Source: Bostrychus sinensis (lineage: Eukaryota; Chordata; Actinopteri; Gobiiformes; Eleotridae). From it: a stretch of DNA of 64,000 nucleotides. Shown piece after piece: positions 1-11,400 of this stretch. Within the stretch, counting starts at the first letter, position 1. The number at the start of each line of letters is the position of its first letter. The notes under the pieces are model-generated. The model saw only the letters and a list, made by a program, of their open reading frames with translations, did not search any database and was not told the origin of the DNA. The DNA is taken from contig CM036250.1 in the NCBI GenBank assembly GCA_020698575.1, positions 25,991,500-26,055,499 of the forward strand, in the 5' to 3' direction. Made by a program: the position numbers and the translations under genes.

Positions 1-359
1 TTGGGACTCGCAGGTACAGTTTTACACAATCAAGCACTTTCACCTCATTATGGTACCACAATGTACATTATTTAGAAAAGTACATACAGTATATTCATAA
101 ATTATTTAAAACACCATCTTTTTCAGGATTTTCTAGAAATAAAAAAAATCAAGCCTTCTATTAGTCAACTACTTTAGTACAGCAAGCACCCCTTGAACTG
201 TTTCAATATAGGTAATGTGGCAATGATGATCCTATAACCCTTTAGGCGCCAGAGTTTTTTTTTTTTTTCCCAGACAGTGCTCCACTGACCCCTGGTGTCA
301 AATATGTTTATGAACTCCAGTACGTATGAACTCCTAGCTGGGTAAGATAAAACGAGAAA

Positions 360-1180
360 ATGGGCATTAGTTTTCCACAAATATGTACCTCCATAAACCC
401 CCAGGTGATATAGAATTGTCCCCAGGAATGGCTGATCGTGGCTGGGAAAACAGAACCAGAAATTGGCCCTCAGTTTTCCACAAATATATACCTCCATAAC
501 CCCCCAGCTGATATAGAAATGTCCCCAGGAATGGTTCATCATCTCTGGGTAAACAGAACCAGAAATTGGCCCTCAGTTTTCCACAAATGTGTACCTCCAT
601 AAACCCCCAAGTGATATTGATTTGTCCCCAGGAAAGGTTCGTCTCTGGGTAAACAGAACCAGAAATTGGCCCTCAGTTTTCCACAAATATGTATCTCCAT
701 AACCCCCCAGCTGATATAGAATTTTCCCCAGGAATGGTTCATCATCTCTGGGTAAACAGAACCAGAAATTGGCCCTCAGTTTTCCACAAATGTGTACCTC
801 CATAAACCCCGAAGTGATATCGATTTGTCCCCAGGAAAGGTTCATCGTCTCTGGGTAAACAGAACCGGAAATTGGCCCTCAGTTTTCCACAAATATGTAC
901 CTCCATAACCCCCCAGCTGATATAGAATTTTCCCCAGGAGTGGTTCATCATCTCTGGGTAAACAGAACCAGAAATTGGCCCTCAGTTTTCCACAAATATA
1001 TACCTCCATAACCACCCAGCTGATACAAAAATGTCCCCAGGAATGGTTCATCGTCTCTGGGTAAACAGAACCAGAAAATGTCCCTCAGTTTTCCACAAAT
1101 GTGTACCTCCATAAACCCCCAGGTGATATCGATTTTTCCCCAGGAATGGTTCATCGTCTCTGGATAAACAGAACCAGAAA
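360..1180. repeat. 102-bp tandem repeat, about 8 units, with two-unit higher-order pattern
   Basis: The block AATTGGCCCTCAGTTTTCCA recurs at about 461, 563, 664, 767, 870, 973 and 1075, a spacing of 101-103 bp. Several successive units alternate between a CAGCTGATATAGAA form and an AAGTGATATTGATTTG-like form, so the array grew at least partly by two-unit (about 205 bp) steps. The array lies inside the piggyBac-like element. Long open frames across it are by-products of the repeat. Confidence 0.9.
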
Positions 1181-1185
1181 AGTGT

Positions 1186-1540
1186 CCTGGGAGTACCAGA
1201 AGTACCAGGCCCACCTCTTGTACCCGGGGACCCACTCTTAAGCACTCCTCTCTGGGTAAAAGCCATGGTTGCAGGCCCTGGAAGTCCATGCCCTTGGTAC
1301 TCCAATGCATTTCATTGACCTGGGAGTACCAGAAGTACCAGGCCCACCTCTTGTACCCGGGGACCCACTCTTAAGCACTCTTCCCTGGGTAAAAGCCATG
1401 GTTGCAGGCCCTGAAGCCCATGCCCCTGGTACTCCAATGTATTTCATACAGAGTCCCCTGGTACTCCAATGTATTTCATTCAGAGTACTCTGGTACTCCA
1501 ATGTATTTCATTCAGAGTACCAGGGGCACGGACTTCCAGG
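1186..1540. repeat. 133-bp and 33-bp tandem repeats
   Basis: A 133-bp unit starting CCTGGGAGTACCAGAAG occurs at 1186 and again at 1319. It is followed by about three copies of a 33-34-bp unit (CTGGTACTCCAATGTATTTC, about 1428-1525). A separate direct duplication of about 38 bp (TTTAGTGCAGTAGTTTGCAC) lies at about 1630-1690. All are within the piggyBac-like element. Confidence 0.85.
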
Positions 1541-1824
1541 GCCTGCAACTATGAACCATGGAGGTATTTTTTCTGGACTTCAGTTGTTATTTTCTGATAC
1601 TTCTTTGTTTTTATTTAACCTTGCATGGTACTTTAGTGCAGTAGTTTGCACAGGGAGAGCTTTAGTGCAGTAGTTTGCACAGGGAGAGCTGGGTTTGAGT
1701 CCCGCACCGGCCAGTCTTTCTATCTTGCCCAGTTATTAGGCACTGATTATGGCTACAGATGTGAACATAGATCTTTATTTTTGATGATTCTCAGTTTTTG
1801 TAGTTTTTTAGAGTGTGGTACCTC

Positions 1825-2520
1825 TCATTGCAAGGTACAGCACACAGACCTACACCACACTAGTTGGCACCTGTACTTCGTCTGGTGCCTGCCTTTAGGG
1901 CGAGAGCGATCAGAACAAACAACACAATCTAGACGTTTATCAGTTTCATAAAGCCAGTGGTGTTCAGTCAACCTTGTAGGCAGCTCTCCCCCTTCTGCTG
2001 AAGCCCGCCCCCCTTTTCCACTTTCCCTTTTCATGTAACCTGAAAGTAATCCAGTTATAATGTCCTGAATATAGGCCCTTAGTGACTTGTGTGGGGCTGG
2101 GGTGCACTTAGTGTAAATGACATGTGAGTTGACAACACTAATGCTTAGAATGGCATTGAAAATACAGTTGTACCACTTCCTTGACCGGTGTGGAAATAGG
2201 TAGGTTTTCATTCTCTGGTCAGATCTATCCACTCCCCCCATGAAACTGTTGTACTGGTCAACACACACTGGTCTATTTATTGTGCGAAAACCACGCTCAT
2301 TTTCCTTTGTCCTGATTCTTTTCTGAATATAGGCATTCCCATGAATAGTTGGTAACATTGTGAGATGTTCAGTGTCGTGCCATGCACAAGCCAACAACTT
2401 TGAATGCTATTGTCATCTCATCTAATAAAAGTTCTCTGAGTGGGCTATAGACTTCTGCAAAGCGAGGTATTATGATTTTCATTATTGGACACACTTTGAA
2501 GAGCTTATCATATCCTGGCT
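1825..2520 (-). pseudogene. piggyBac transposase remnant
   Basis: On the minus strand, about 2520-2400 encodes a segment with YDKLFKVCPIM and the DEMTIAFK block near a catalytic aspartate. It then jumps to the C-terminal part (CVDQYNSFMGGVDRSDQR, RKWYNCIFNAILSI) and a terminal Cys-rich finger (CVVC ... RCQLVWCRSVC). The central catalytic stretch between these blocks is missing, roughly 150 residues compared with typical piggyBac-derived proteins. The C-terminal 190 codons are still open. The copy cannot be active as it stands. Confidence 0.85.
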
Positions 2521-2790
2521 GACCAGCTTTCACATACTTTCCCTGCCATCATTGCTTACACTCGCTTCAGAAGGTAGATATTCTCCCTCAGAATCAGAGT
2601 CAGCAGTAAATGAAAAATTGCTTTATCACACATGCTTTTAGCCATTACTATATACTTCTCTCTCAGTGCTTCGCTTATCTATCAGATGTGGTCTGGATAT
2701 GTGCAGCTGAAAACAGCTGTATTTATACACAGCTGAAGACTGTCATCACCAAGTGTCGTTATTTAGCACCTGTGGCGCCTAAAGGGATAA

Positions 2791-3196
2791 TAAACTTAAA
2801 CACGTGATATTTTTAAGTAAAACATCAGTTCATTACTCTATTTAATCTTTAATTAGTTATTTTTAGCACAATATAGTTATTATTAATTTACTTTTATGAC
2901 ACTAAAATAAATAAATATCTCCATACTAATTTATTGTCTAGCTTGGTTTTGGACTAGGAAAAAGAAAATTAGAAAATTACCAAAGCCTTCTGATTTATTG
3001 GGAAAACACTGCATGTACTTTAATTGTGTTAAGTATGTGAGAATAAAGTTAACAAACACAATAGCAGCCGTGGGGACCATTCATTCTTTTCAGCAATCAT
3101 AAAGTATTTGTAATGTATGATTGTATTACTTGCCACCTTTAGTGTACTTTTTTACACGTTATACCTGTCTGTGTCTGCCTGTGCTTGTGTTTGCAG
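2791..3196. other. Piezo intron, no feature recognised
   Basis: AT-rich intronic sequence between the piggyBac-like element and the first visible Piezo exon. The exon acceptor (TTTGCAG) ends at 3196. I see no conserved coding block here, so the preceding Piezo exons must lie left of the window. Bases 1-237 are likewise unremarkable. Confidence 0.6.
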
Positions 3197-5414
3197 GTAT
3201 CATACTCCCCTCACTCACCTCTAGCCTGTATTTTGGGACATTTTTGGGCCTGGTTTGGTGGTGGATCTTCAGTCGCTCCATCAGCCTGCTTTTCTTCAGC
3301 GCTCTGTGTGTGATGATGACCATCTTCAGTGCGGGACACCTGTTGATTCTGTACCTGTATCAACTGCCCATTTCACAGCAGCTCATCCCAGCTGATGACA
3401 TCTATGCTAGGTGAGTCAAAACTACATCACAATATAAGACTTGTTCAATAATATCAAATAAATATTTTAACAGTTTTAGTAATATTTTTTAAACATGCTA
3501 TTTCACACAAATATGGAGAATTTCTTAAGACTTTGGATAACTGAAAAAATGAACCAACAAACAAAAAACATCTTTGTATTAAAATATAGATAATGTCCAA
3601 CTTCTACTGTGGATGTGAATTTGCAGTTATTTAAATTAACAGTGAATGAACTTACTGTTAGTAATTTATTGTGAATGTTAGGTAGAATTACTGTACTTAA
3701 TTGGATGATACTTTTATTTTATATATTGGAAGAAACTACTGCTTGTACTAAAATTTTATTTTGATTCATAAAAAGTAAATTTTATTTTGATCCCGATCTG
3801 GATGGGCACCCAGTAACTTACTACTGTTATACTGCTTTGTATAATTTGTCAAATTATTATTATTATTATTTTTAATTCATAATATATCATTAATTTACAA
3901 AGTAATTACTCCATTTGTGTCTCTATCATTTTCTCTATTCTGTTTGTTTCATACATGTCCTAGACTGTTTGGTATGACAGGAGTCATCAAAACTCATCCT
4001 TCAAAGCCGTACAGTCTTGATTTGCACACACATGTCAGCTGGCCCGACTTCATCAACCCTCTCGTACTGCTGCTCATGTACTACACACTGGTCGCTCTGC
4101 TGCACAAATGGGTCCACATCACTGAAGAGGTTCATGTTTTAATGTTCCTTCATGTGTTCTTGTGTTTTGAAAACATATACATACTTACTGTACACACAAG
4201 CTGTAATTCATACATACCACAATTTCCCCTGATGGAATTCAGATATTATTTAGCTTCATAAAATAGCATTTACTTACACAATAGACAATAATAGCAGCTG
4301 TGCCCTTTTAGGACACTGTTGATGATGAAGACTGTGAGAGTCCAGTAGAAAGCCCAGATGTTCCTCCAAGCTTCTCCAGAGTCATCTATATCACAGGAGA
4401 TAAACAGGAGGTAATAAACATTGTTACTTTTCAAAGATATTTAAAGATGGCACAATATGTGCTACATTTGCAATAGGCAAAACAACAAAAACAAATTGAC
4501 TACACTATACACTTGATCCACTGAGATGTAAATGTGTTTAATTTCTTAACATAATCAGCATAACATTTATTAAAGTGTCCTTATTTGTATTGTAATTATT
4601 AAGCCTTTTACACAAAGCAGAGCATGCATTAAGTATATTAGCTGTTCCTTAATTTTACTGTTTGCTGCAATATGCTTGAACAACTCTGTCATTTACAAGA
4701 TAAAAATAAAATCACAATAAAAAAGTTGATAAATGTCCTAAAAAGGCCAGCTGTCAAAAAATAATGTTCATAATAATTGTGCTCAACATCTTTTAGTTAT
4801 CTACTGCCAACAGAGCCAACAATACACAATGTACCCTTAAAACTATCAACCATAATTTTAATCAGTGACAACAGCAACAGCATATTCAACATATTCATAA
4901 AAAATGCTTGCTTTGTGCCTTTATTTCAGCTTTTAAGTAGTACTGATGAAGAAACCTACCTTCCTGATGAGGTAACAAGTTTTACTTTACATAACATTTT
5001 TACATCAAAAAAGTTACAAATGAATCCATTGGGGCCAATGTAATTTTGCAGCCAGCGATTTTAATGACCAACTGTTCCTGGCAAGACCAAAAAAATGACT
5101 TGGGATCTTTGTTGGGAGGAGCTGGATATACAAACTGTTACCATCCACCACTTTATGAAGATGGAGATTTAGCTTCAGATGGTAAATGTCAAGTGTGCAT
5201 ATTCCTTACCCCAGTATATAGATCTGCCTTGAACTGATCTTACTATTTCTTAATTCTTTTAGAAAGTAATTGTGAAGAAGATGTTGAAGAGAAGGATGAA
5301 GTGGTGCAGAGTCAGGCTGAGACTGTGGCCCCATCCTCAAGCCCCAGTGGATTAGTCATCTTCGGTCGACTTGTGCAGAAACACAGCTATGTCAGCGCTC
5401 TTATCATAATGATG
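3197..5414 (+). CDS. Piezo exons 1-6 (of visible exons): N-terminal blade
   Basis: Exons: 3197-3410, 3964-4129, 4312-4410, 4930-4971, 5052-5181, 5263-5414. Exon 1 encodes hydrophobic blade segments ending near GHLLILYLYQLP, which aligns with the PIEZO1 region around residues 205-275. Exon 2 adds another membrane segment (PLVLLLMYYTLVALL). Exons 3-6 encode an acidic cytosolic loop of low conservation, then the conserved HSYVSALIIMM start of the next repeat. The 42-bp exon 4 is very short but keeps frame. The introns between them are AT-rich and I see no mobile element in them. Confidence 0.93.
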
Positions 5415-8400
5415 GTAAACCCTCCATTAATATCCCACTGATGAGTAAGAAAGGATGTATAGTAAAATATATAATGCAGTATATTAATTTAATGTAAAAT
5501 TATGCCTTATGTTTCAGTCAAACAAACAAATCAGCTAATAATCAACATGTCAATAATAATCTAATAATAATAATGGAAATGGAAATTCCATAGAAAAGTA
5601 AGTGAGCTATATATGGAAGCAAACTTGTCTTGTCTTCAAATTTTAAATGCCCTTGAATGGACATTTCATGCAAATTATTTGATGGCGTATTTTAGACTCC
5701 GAATCTGGCCAATCGAATTTGAGGACACAAAAATATATGCATCAAATTTTTTAAAGGCAAATTTTTTAACTATAAGTGGCTCCGGAGTATAAGTCGCTCA
5801 AGCCAAAAAATGCATAATGAAGAAGAAAAAAACGTATATAAGTCACACTGGACTATAAGTCGCAATTTTTGGGGGAAATTTATTTTACAAAATCCAACAC
5901 CAAGAACAGACATTTCATGTTGAAAGGCAAGTTATAGTAATAATAGAATAGAGAACAACAGGCTGAATAGGTGTGCTGTTTGCTAACGTAACACATTGAT
6001 GGTTATTCAGCTACATGAAGCATAAACGACGAAACTGAATAGGTGTCTCGTATGTTAACGTAATATATTAACAGTTATACACATAACTATTGCATAAAGA
6101 ACATAATATAACAAGTTCACCAAACTTACAATCTCACTCCTAATCGCTAAATGCCTTTAAATTCTTCATCCTCGGTGTCGCTTCTGAACAACTCCGCCAA
6201 CTCCGGAGGTAGACGAAGCACTGCTTCCTCCTCTGCGTGGCTGTCGTCAGACTCAGCATCAGTTCCATTTCCAATTATTATGGTCTTTCTCAGTTATCTT
6301 TATAGCCTAAGTTGTTACCAGTAATGTTTACATTTTAAATTGCAGCAGATGTAGTCTAGTAATCTAGTACACAAGCCTAGAGTGCCTTCTCGCTGCTTTC
6401 AGTGTGAAAATAACGAACACATGAAAGGTGCAACTGACGTATACTCAGTCGCACCCCTAGCCAGACTATGAAAAAAAGTGCGACTTATAGTCCAAAAAAT
6501 ACTGAAATTTCAGTGACTGAAATTCATAGACAAAAAAAATCAGACTCCTATTTCAGTGTTAAAAAATTCAATGGTAGAAATTCAAAGGCATTTAAAATTC
6601 AAAATGTGATGAGGCAAGTTTGCTTCCATAGCTATACGCATTCATTTGAAATTATTTATGTAGTTAACATTAATAAACAGAGTTAGATAGATCCATCCAT
6701 CCATCCATCTTCTTCCGCTTATCCGGAACCGGGTCGCGGAGGCAGCAGTCTAAGCAAAGATGCCCAGACTTCCCTCTCCACAGACACTTCCTCCAGCTCT
6801 ACCGGGGGGACCCCAAGGCGTTCCCAGGCCAGCCGAGAGACATAGTCCCTCCAGCGTGTCCTAGGTCTTCCCCGGGGCCTCCTCCCGGTGGGACATGCCC
6901 GGAACACCTCTCCAGGGAGGCGTCCAGGAGGCATCCGGAACAGATGCCCAAGCCACCTCAACTGACTCCTCTCGATGTGGAGGAGCAGCGGCTCTACTCC
7001 AAGCTCCTCCCGGGTGACAGAGCTCCTCACCCTATCTCTAAGGGTGCGCCCAGCCACCCTGCGGAGGAAACTCATTTCGGTCGCTTGTATCCGGGATCTT
7101 GTCCTTTCGGTCATGACCCAAAGCTCATGACCATAGGTGAGAGTAGGAACGTAGATCGACCGGTAAATCGAGAGCTTCGCCTTTCGGCTCAGCTCCTTCT
7201 TCACCACAACAGACCGATACAACGACCGCATTACTGCAGACGCTGCACCGATCCGCCTGTCGATCTCACGCTCCATCCTTCCCTCACTCGTGAACAAGAC
7301 CCCAAGATACTTGAACTCCTCCACTTGAGGCAGAAACTCCCCCCCCCAACCTGGAGAGGGCAAACCACCCTTTTCCAGGTCGAGAACCATGGCCTCGGAC
7401 TTGGAGGTGCTGATTCTCATCCCAGCCTGCTTCACACTCGGCTGCAAACCGCCCCAGTGCACACTGAAGGTCCTGGTTTGAGGAAGCCAACAGAACAACA
7501 TCATCCGCAAAAAGCAGAGATGAAATCCTGTGGTTCCCAAACCTGACTCCCTCCGGCCCCTGGCTGCGCCTAGAAATTCTGTCCATAAAAATTATGAACA
7601 GAACCGGTGACAAAGGGCAGCCCTGCCGGAGTCCAACATGCACTGGGAACAGGTCCGACTTACAACCGGCAATGCGGACCAAGCTCCTGCTCCGGTCATA
7701 CAGGGACCGGACAACCCTTAGCAAAGGGCCCCGGACCCCATACTCCCAGAGCACCCCCCACAGGACGCTACGAGGGACACGGTCGAACGCTTTCTCCAAA
7801 TCCACAAAACACATGTGGACTGGTTGGGCGAACTCCCACGAACCCTCGAGCACTCGATAGAGGGTGTAGAGCTGGTCCACTGTTCCACGGCCAGGACGAA
7901 AACCGCATTGTTCCTCCTGAATCCAAGGTTCGACTATCGGCCGAATTCTCCTCTCCAGTACCATGGAATAGACTTTCCCGGGGAGGCTGAGAAGTGTGAT
8001 CCCCCTGTAGTTGGAACACACCCTCCGGTCCCCCTTCTTAAAGAGAGGGACCACCACCCCGGTCTGCCAGTCCAGAGGCACTGTCCCCAACCGCCACGCG
8101 ATGTTGCAGAGACGTGTCAGCCACGACAGCCCTACAACATCCAGGGACTTGAGGTACTCAGGGCGGATCTCATCCACCCCCGGTGCCTTGCCACTGAGGA
8201 GCTTTCCAACCACCTCAGTGACTTCAGCTTGAGTGATGGATGAGTCCACCTCTGAGTCCCCAGCCTCTGCTTCCTCAACGGAAGGCGTGTCGGTGGGATT
8301 GAGGAGATCCTCAAAGTATTCCTTCCACCGCCCGACAACATCCCCAGTCGAGGTCAACAGCTCCCCACCTCCACTGTAAACAGTGTTGGTGAAGCACTGC

Positions 8401-11400
8401 TTCCCCCTCCTGAGGCGGCGGACGGTTTGCCAGAATTTCTTTGAGGCCAACCGATAGTCCTCCTCCATGGCCTCCCCGAACTCCTCCCAGACCCGAGTTT
8501 TTGCCTCCACAACCGCCCGGGCCGCAGCACGCTTGGCCCTCCGGTACCCGTCGGCTGCCTCAGGAGTCCCACGAGCCAACCAGGCTCGATAGGAACTCCT
8601 TCTTCAGCCTGACAGACATCCCTTACTTCCGGTGTCCTACCACCGGGTTCGGGGGTTGCCGCCACGACAGGCACCAGAGACCTTGCGACCACAGCTCCGA
8701 ACGGCTGCATCGACAATAGAGGTGGAGAACATGGTCCACTCGGACTCCATGTCTCCAACCTCCCTCGGGATCTGGTCAAAGCTCTCCCTGAGGTGGGAGT
8801 TGAAGACCCCTCTGACAGAGGGCTCAGCCAGATGTTCCCAACAGACCCTCACAATACGCTTGGGTCTGCCGAGTCTGTCCGGCCTGGTGTTTGTTATGGA
8901 CAAACTGTGACTAGCACAGAAGTCCAATAACAGAACACCACTCGGGTTCAGATCAGGGAGGCCGTTCCTCCCAATCACGCCCCTCCAGGTGTCACTGTCG
9001 CTGCCCACGTGGGCAATTGAAGTCTCCCAGCAAAACAATGGAGTCCCCAGTCGGTGCACCTTCCAGTACCCCTCCCAGGGACTCCAAGAAGGCCGGGTAC
9101 TCTGTACTGCTATTCGGCCCGTAGGCACAAACCACAGCAAGAGACCTGTCCCCAACCCTGAAGGCGTAGGGACGCGACCCTCTCGTTTACTGGGGTAAAC
9201 TCCAACACATGGCGGCTGAGCTGGGGGGCTATGAGCAAGCCCACACCAGCCCGCCGCCTCTCACCAGCGGGCAACGCCAGAGTGGTGGAGAGTCCAACCT
9301 CTCTCGAGGAGCTGGGTTTCAGAGCCCAAGCCATGCGTGGAGGTGAGCCCGACTATATCTAGCCGGTATCTCTCAACCTCCCGCACAAGCTCAGGCTCCT
9401 TCCCCCCCAGTGAGGTGACATTCCATGTCCCCACAGCTAGAAGCTGTGTCCGGGGATCGGGTCGCCGAGGCACCCGCCTTCGACTGCTGCCCGATCCACA
9501 TTGCACCGGTCCCCTACGGCTACCTCTGCGGGTGGTGAGCCCACAGGAGGTCGGGCCCACGTCGCTCATTCGGGTTGTACCCGGCCGGGCCCCGTGGGCA
9601 AAGGCCCGGCTACCAGGCGCTCGCATTCGAGCCCCAACCCCAGGCCTGGCTCCAGGGTGGGGCCCCAGCTGCGCCATACCGGGCAACGTCACGGTCCTTG
9701 ATATATATCTACTCATAAGGGATTTATGAACTGCTCTTAGTCTGGCCCGTCACCTAGGACCTGTTTGCCATGGGAGACCCTACCAGGGGCATAATGCCCC
9801 AGGCAACATAGCTCCTAGGATCATTCGGGCACTCAAACTCCCCCACCACGATAAGGTGGCAGTTCAAGGGGGTTAGATAGATTTTACTTTAAATTTCATC
9901 AGTGGTGGAAGAAGTACTCATTTTCTTTACTTAAAGTTACACTGTGTAAGATTCCCAGTCTTGCGCCTCTAGAGGCCACAGGTGCCACTGCATCAGTCGC
10001 AAAACGTAAACACTAGGGCCCCTCCTCCTTCTGAAACTGTGCGAGCGTGCGTCTATTTCCATCATTGTTTCAACTTTATTTGACCTGCTGCTACCTTTGG
10101 AAGTTTGGACTGGATCTTCTATAGAGTTAGCGCTAGCGTTAGCTTATCGACAAATATCGCGCAATGGTTGCAGTAAAAACAACTAATAACTGTATGAAAA
10201 AGCACGTTCTAAAGAAAAAATAAAGAGGCTAACCTGCCCAACAATAAAGATGCAAAAACGTGATCCGATTTGCAGCCTTCTCTGTCTCTCATCTGACGCC
10301 AGCGAGCAAAAGTCTGTCCGATGTTGACTCTTGTCTGTGATCTGGTGCGGTCCCTTTCACATTTTCTTTTTCTTGCCTCGTCCTGACATTGTCTTCATCT
10401 TCTTGTGTCCTTCGGCCCTGACGAACTGGCGAAAATAACAACGCTAAAAGTAGCTTCATGGTTATACTGCACCTCAGGTATAAGAGCAGAAGGGAATGCC
10501 GTAAAGCAAGTCGTTCCCTGTCACGTGACTTTTCCTCAACAGCGGAGCGCTCCCGGCCAAGTTGCGAGGGTGGATTCTCAGTACAGAAGCCCCACTCGGA
10601 GCAACAGATCGCGCCTCAGGCCTTATAATCGCTCAAAAAATCACAAAAACAAGTCAGTATGCCCCACATATTTAGGAGAAAAGTTACACAGTGTAACTTT
10701 AAGTAAAAGTACAGATAAAGGAGCATTTACTCAAGTAAAAGTAAAAGTATCAGCTTAAAATTTCTACTTAGGCAAATTAATAAAAGCACTTACTTTTAAG
10801 TGTACTTGCAGGTAAAAAAAAAAAGTAAAAGTATTTCACACAGACTCGACTCATTAATGTGTTAAATTTCAGGGATTTTGCAGAAAAATTGTGCAGATTA
10901 CTATTGAAATTAACAAACTGGTGCATTAGAAGAGACTGAATCTGTCAATGAGGTCTTCTGTCTTTATTATTTTGATGTTTCTAAAGGAGTACTACTTTAC
11001 TGCATCTGTTATATTTAAGTACTGTTTGTCTACAATGAGGGCAGGACAAAAACACATGATTTTAAACCCAAACTCAAAATACTTTGTTCTTCAGACCAAC
11101 TCAGTGTTGGAGTAAAAGGTACAGATACTTGCTCTAAAATGTAGTGAAGCAAAAGTAAAAGTACTCTTTGTAAAATTTATTCAAGTAAAGTAAGTTATAG
11201 ATAAAGGAAAATTGTACTGAGCTAAGTAACTAAGTAAACTATGTAATTACATTCCACCACTGACCTTCACTTACTAATTAACATTAGGTATTTTATTTGT
11301 GTATTTTTATTTAGTTTTTTTAATTTATTAGCTAACTGAAACATGTGAAAACCAAAGTTAAGCTAATTAGCTGTTAGCAACTTAACATAACTTAGCTTAA

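Larger units (their letters stand above)
238..2786 (-). mobile_element. piggyBac-like DNA transposon, internally rearranged
   Basis: Both ends carry a matching inverted repeat of about 13 bp (CCCTTTAGGCGCC at 238; its complement ends at 2786). Both sides are flanked by ATAA, close to the TTAA target of piggyBac. Inside, on the minus strand, are fragments of a piggyBac transposase (about 2520-2400 and 2397-1825). The part of the element downstream of the transposase is filled with tandem repeats (about 360-1540). Superfamily call is firm; boundaries are good. Confidence 0.82.

Noticed and set aside
174..1310. Overlapping open frames with recurring ICGKLRANFWFC motifs on the minus strand
   Set aside because: They are translations of the 102-bp tandem repeat, whose unit length allows several frames to stay open. 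There is no start, splice or family signal.
6944..9729. Plus-strand open frames opposite the LINE
   Set aside because: They are shadows of the GC-rich RTE coding strand; the reverse-transcriptase motifs are on the minus strand.
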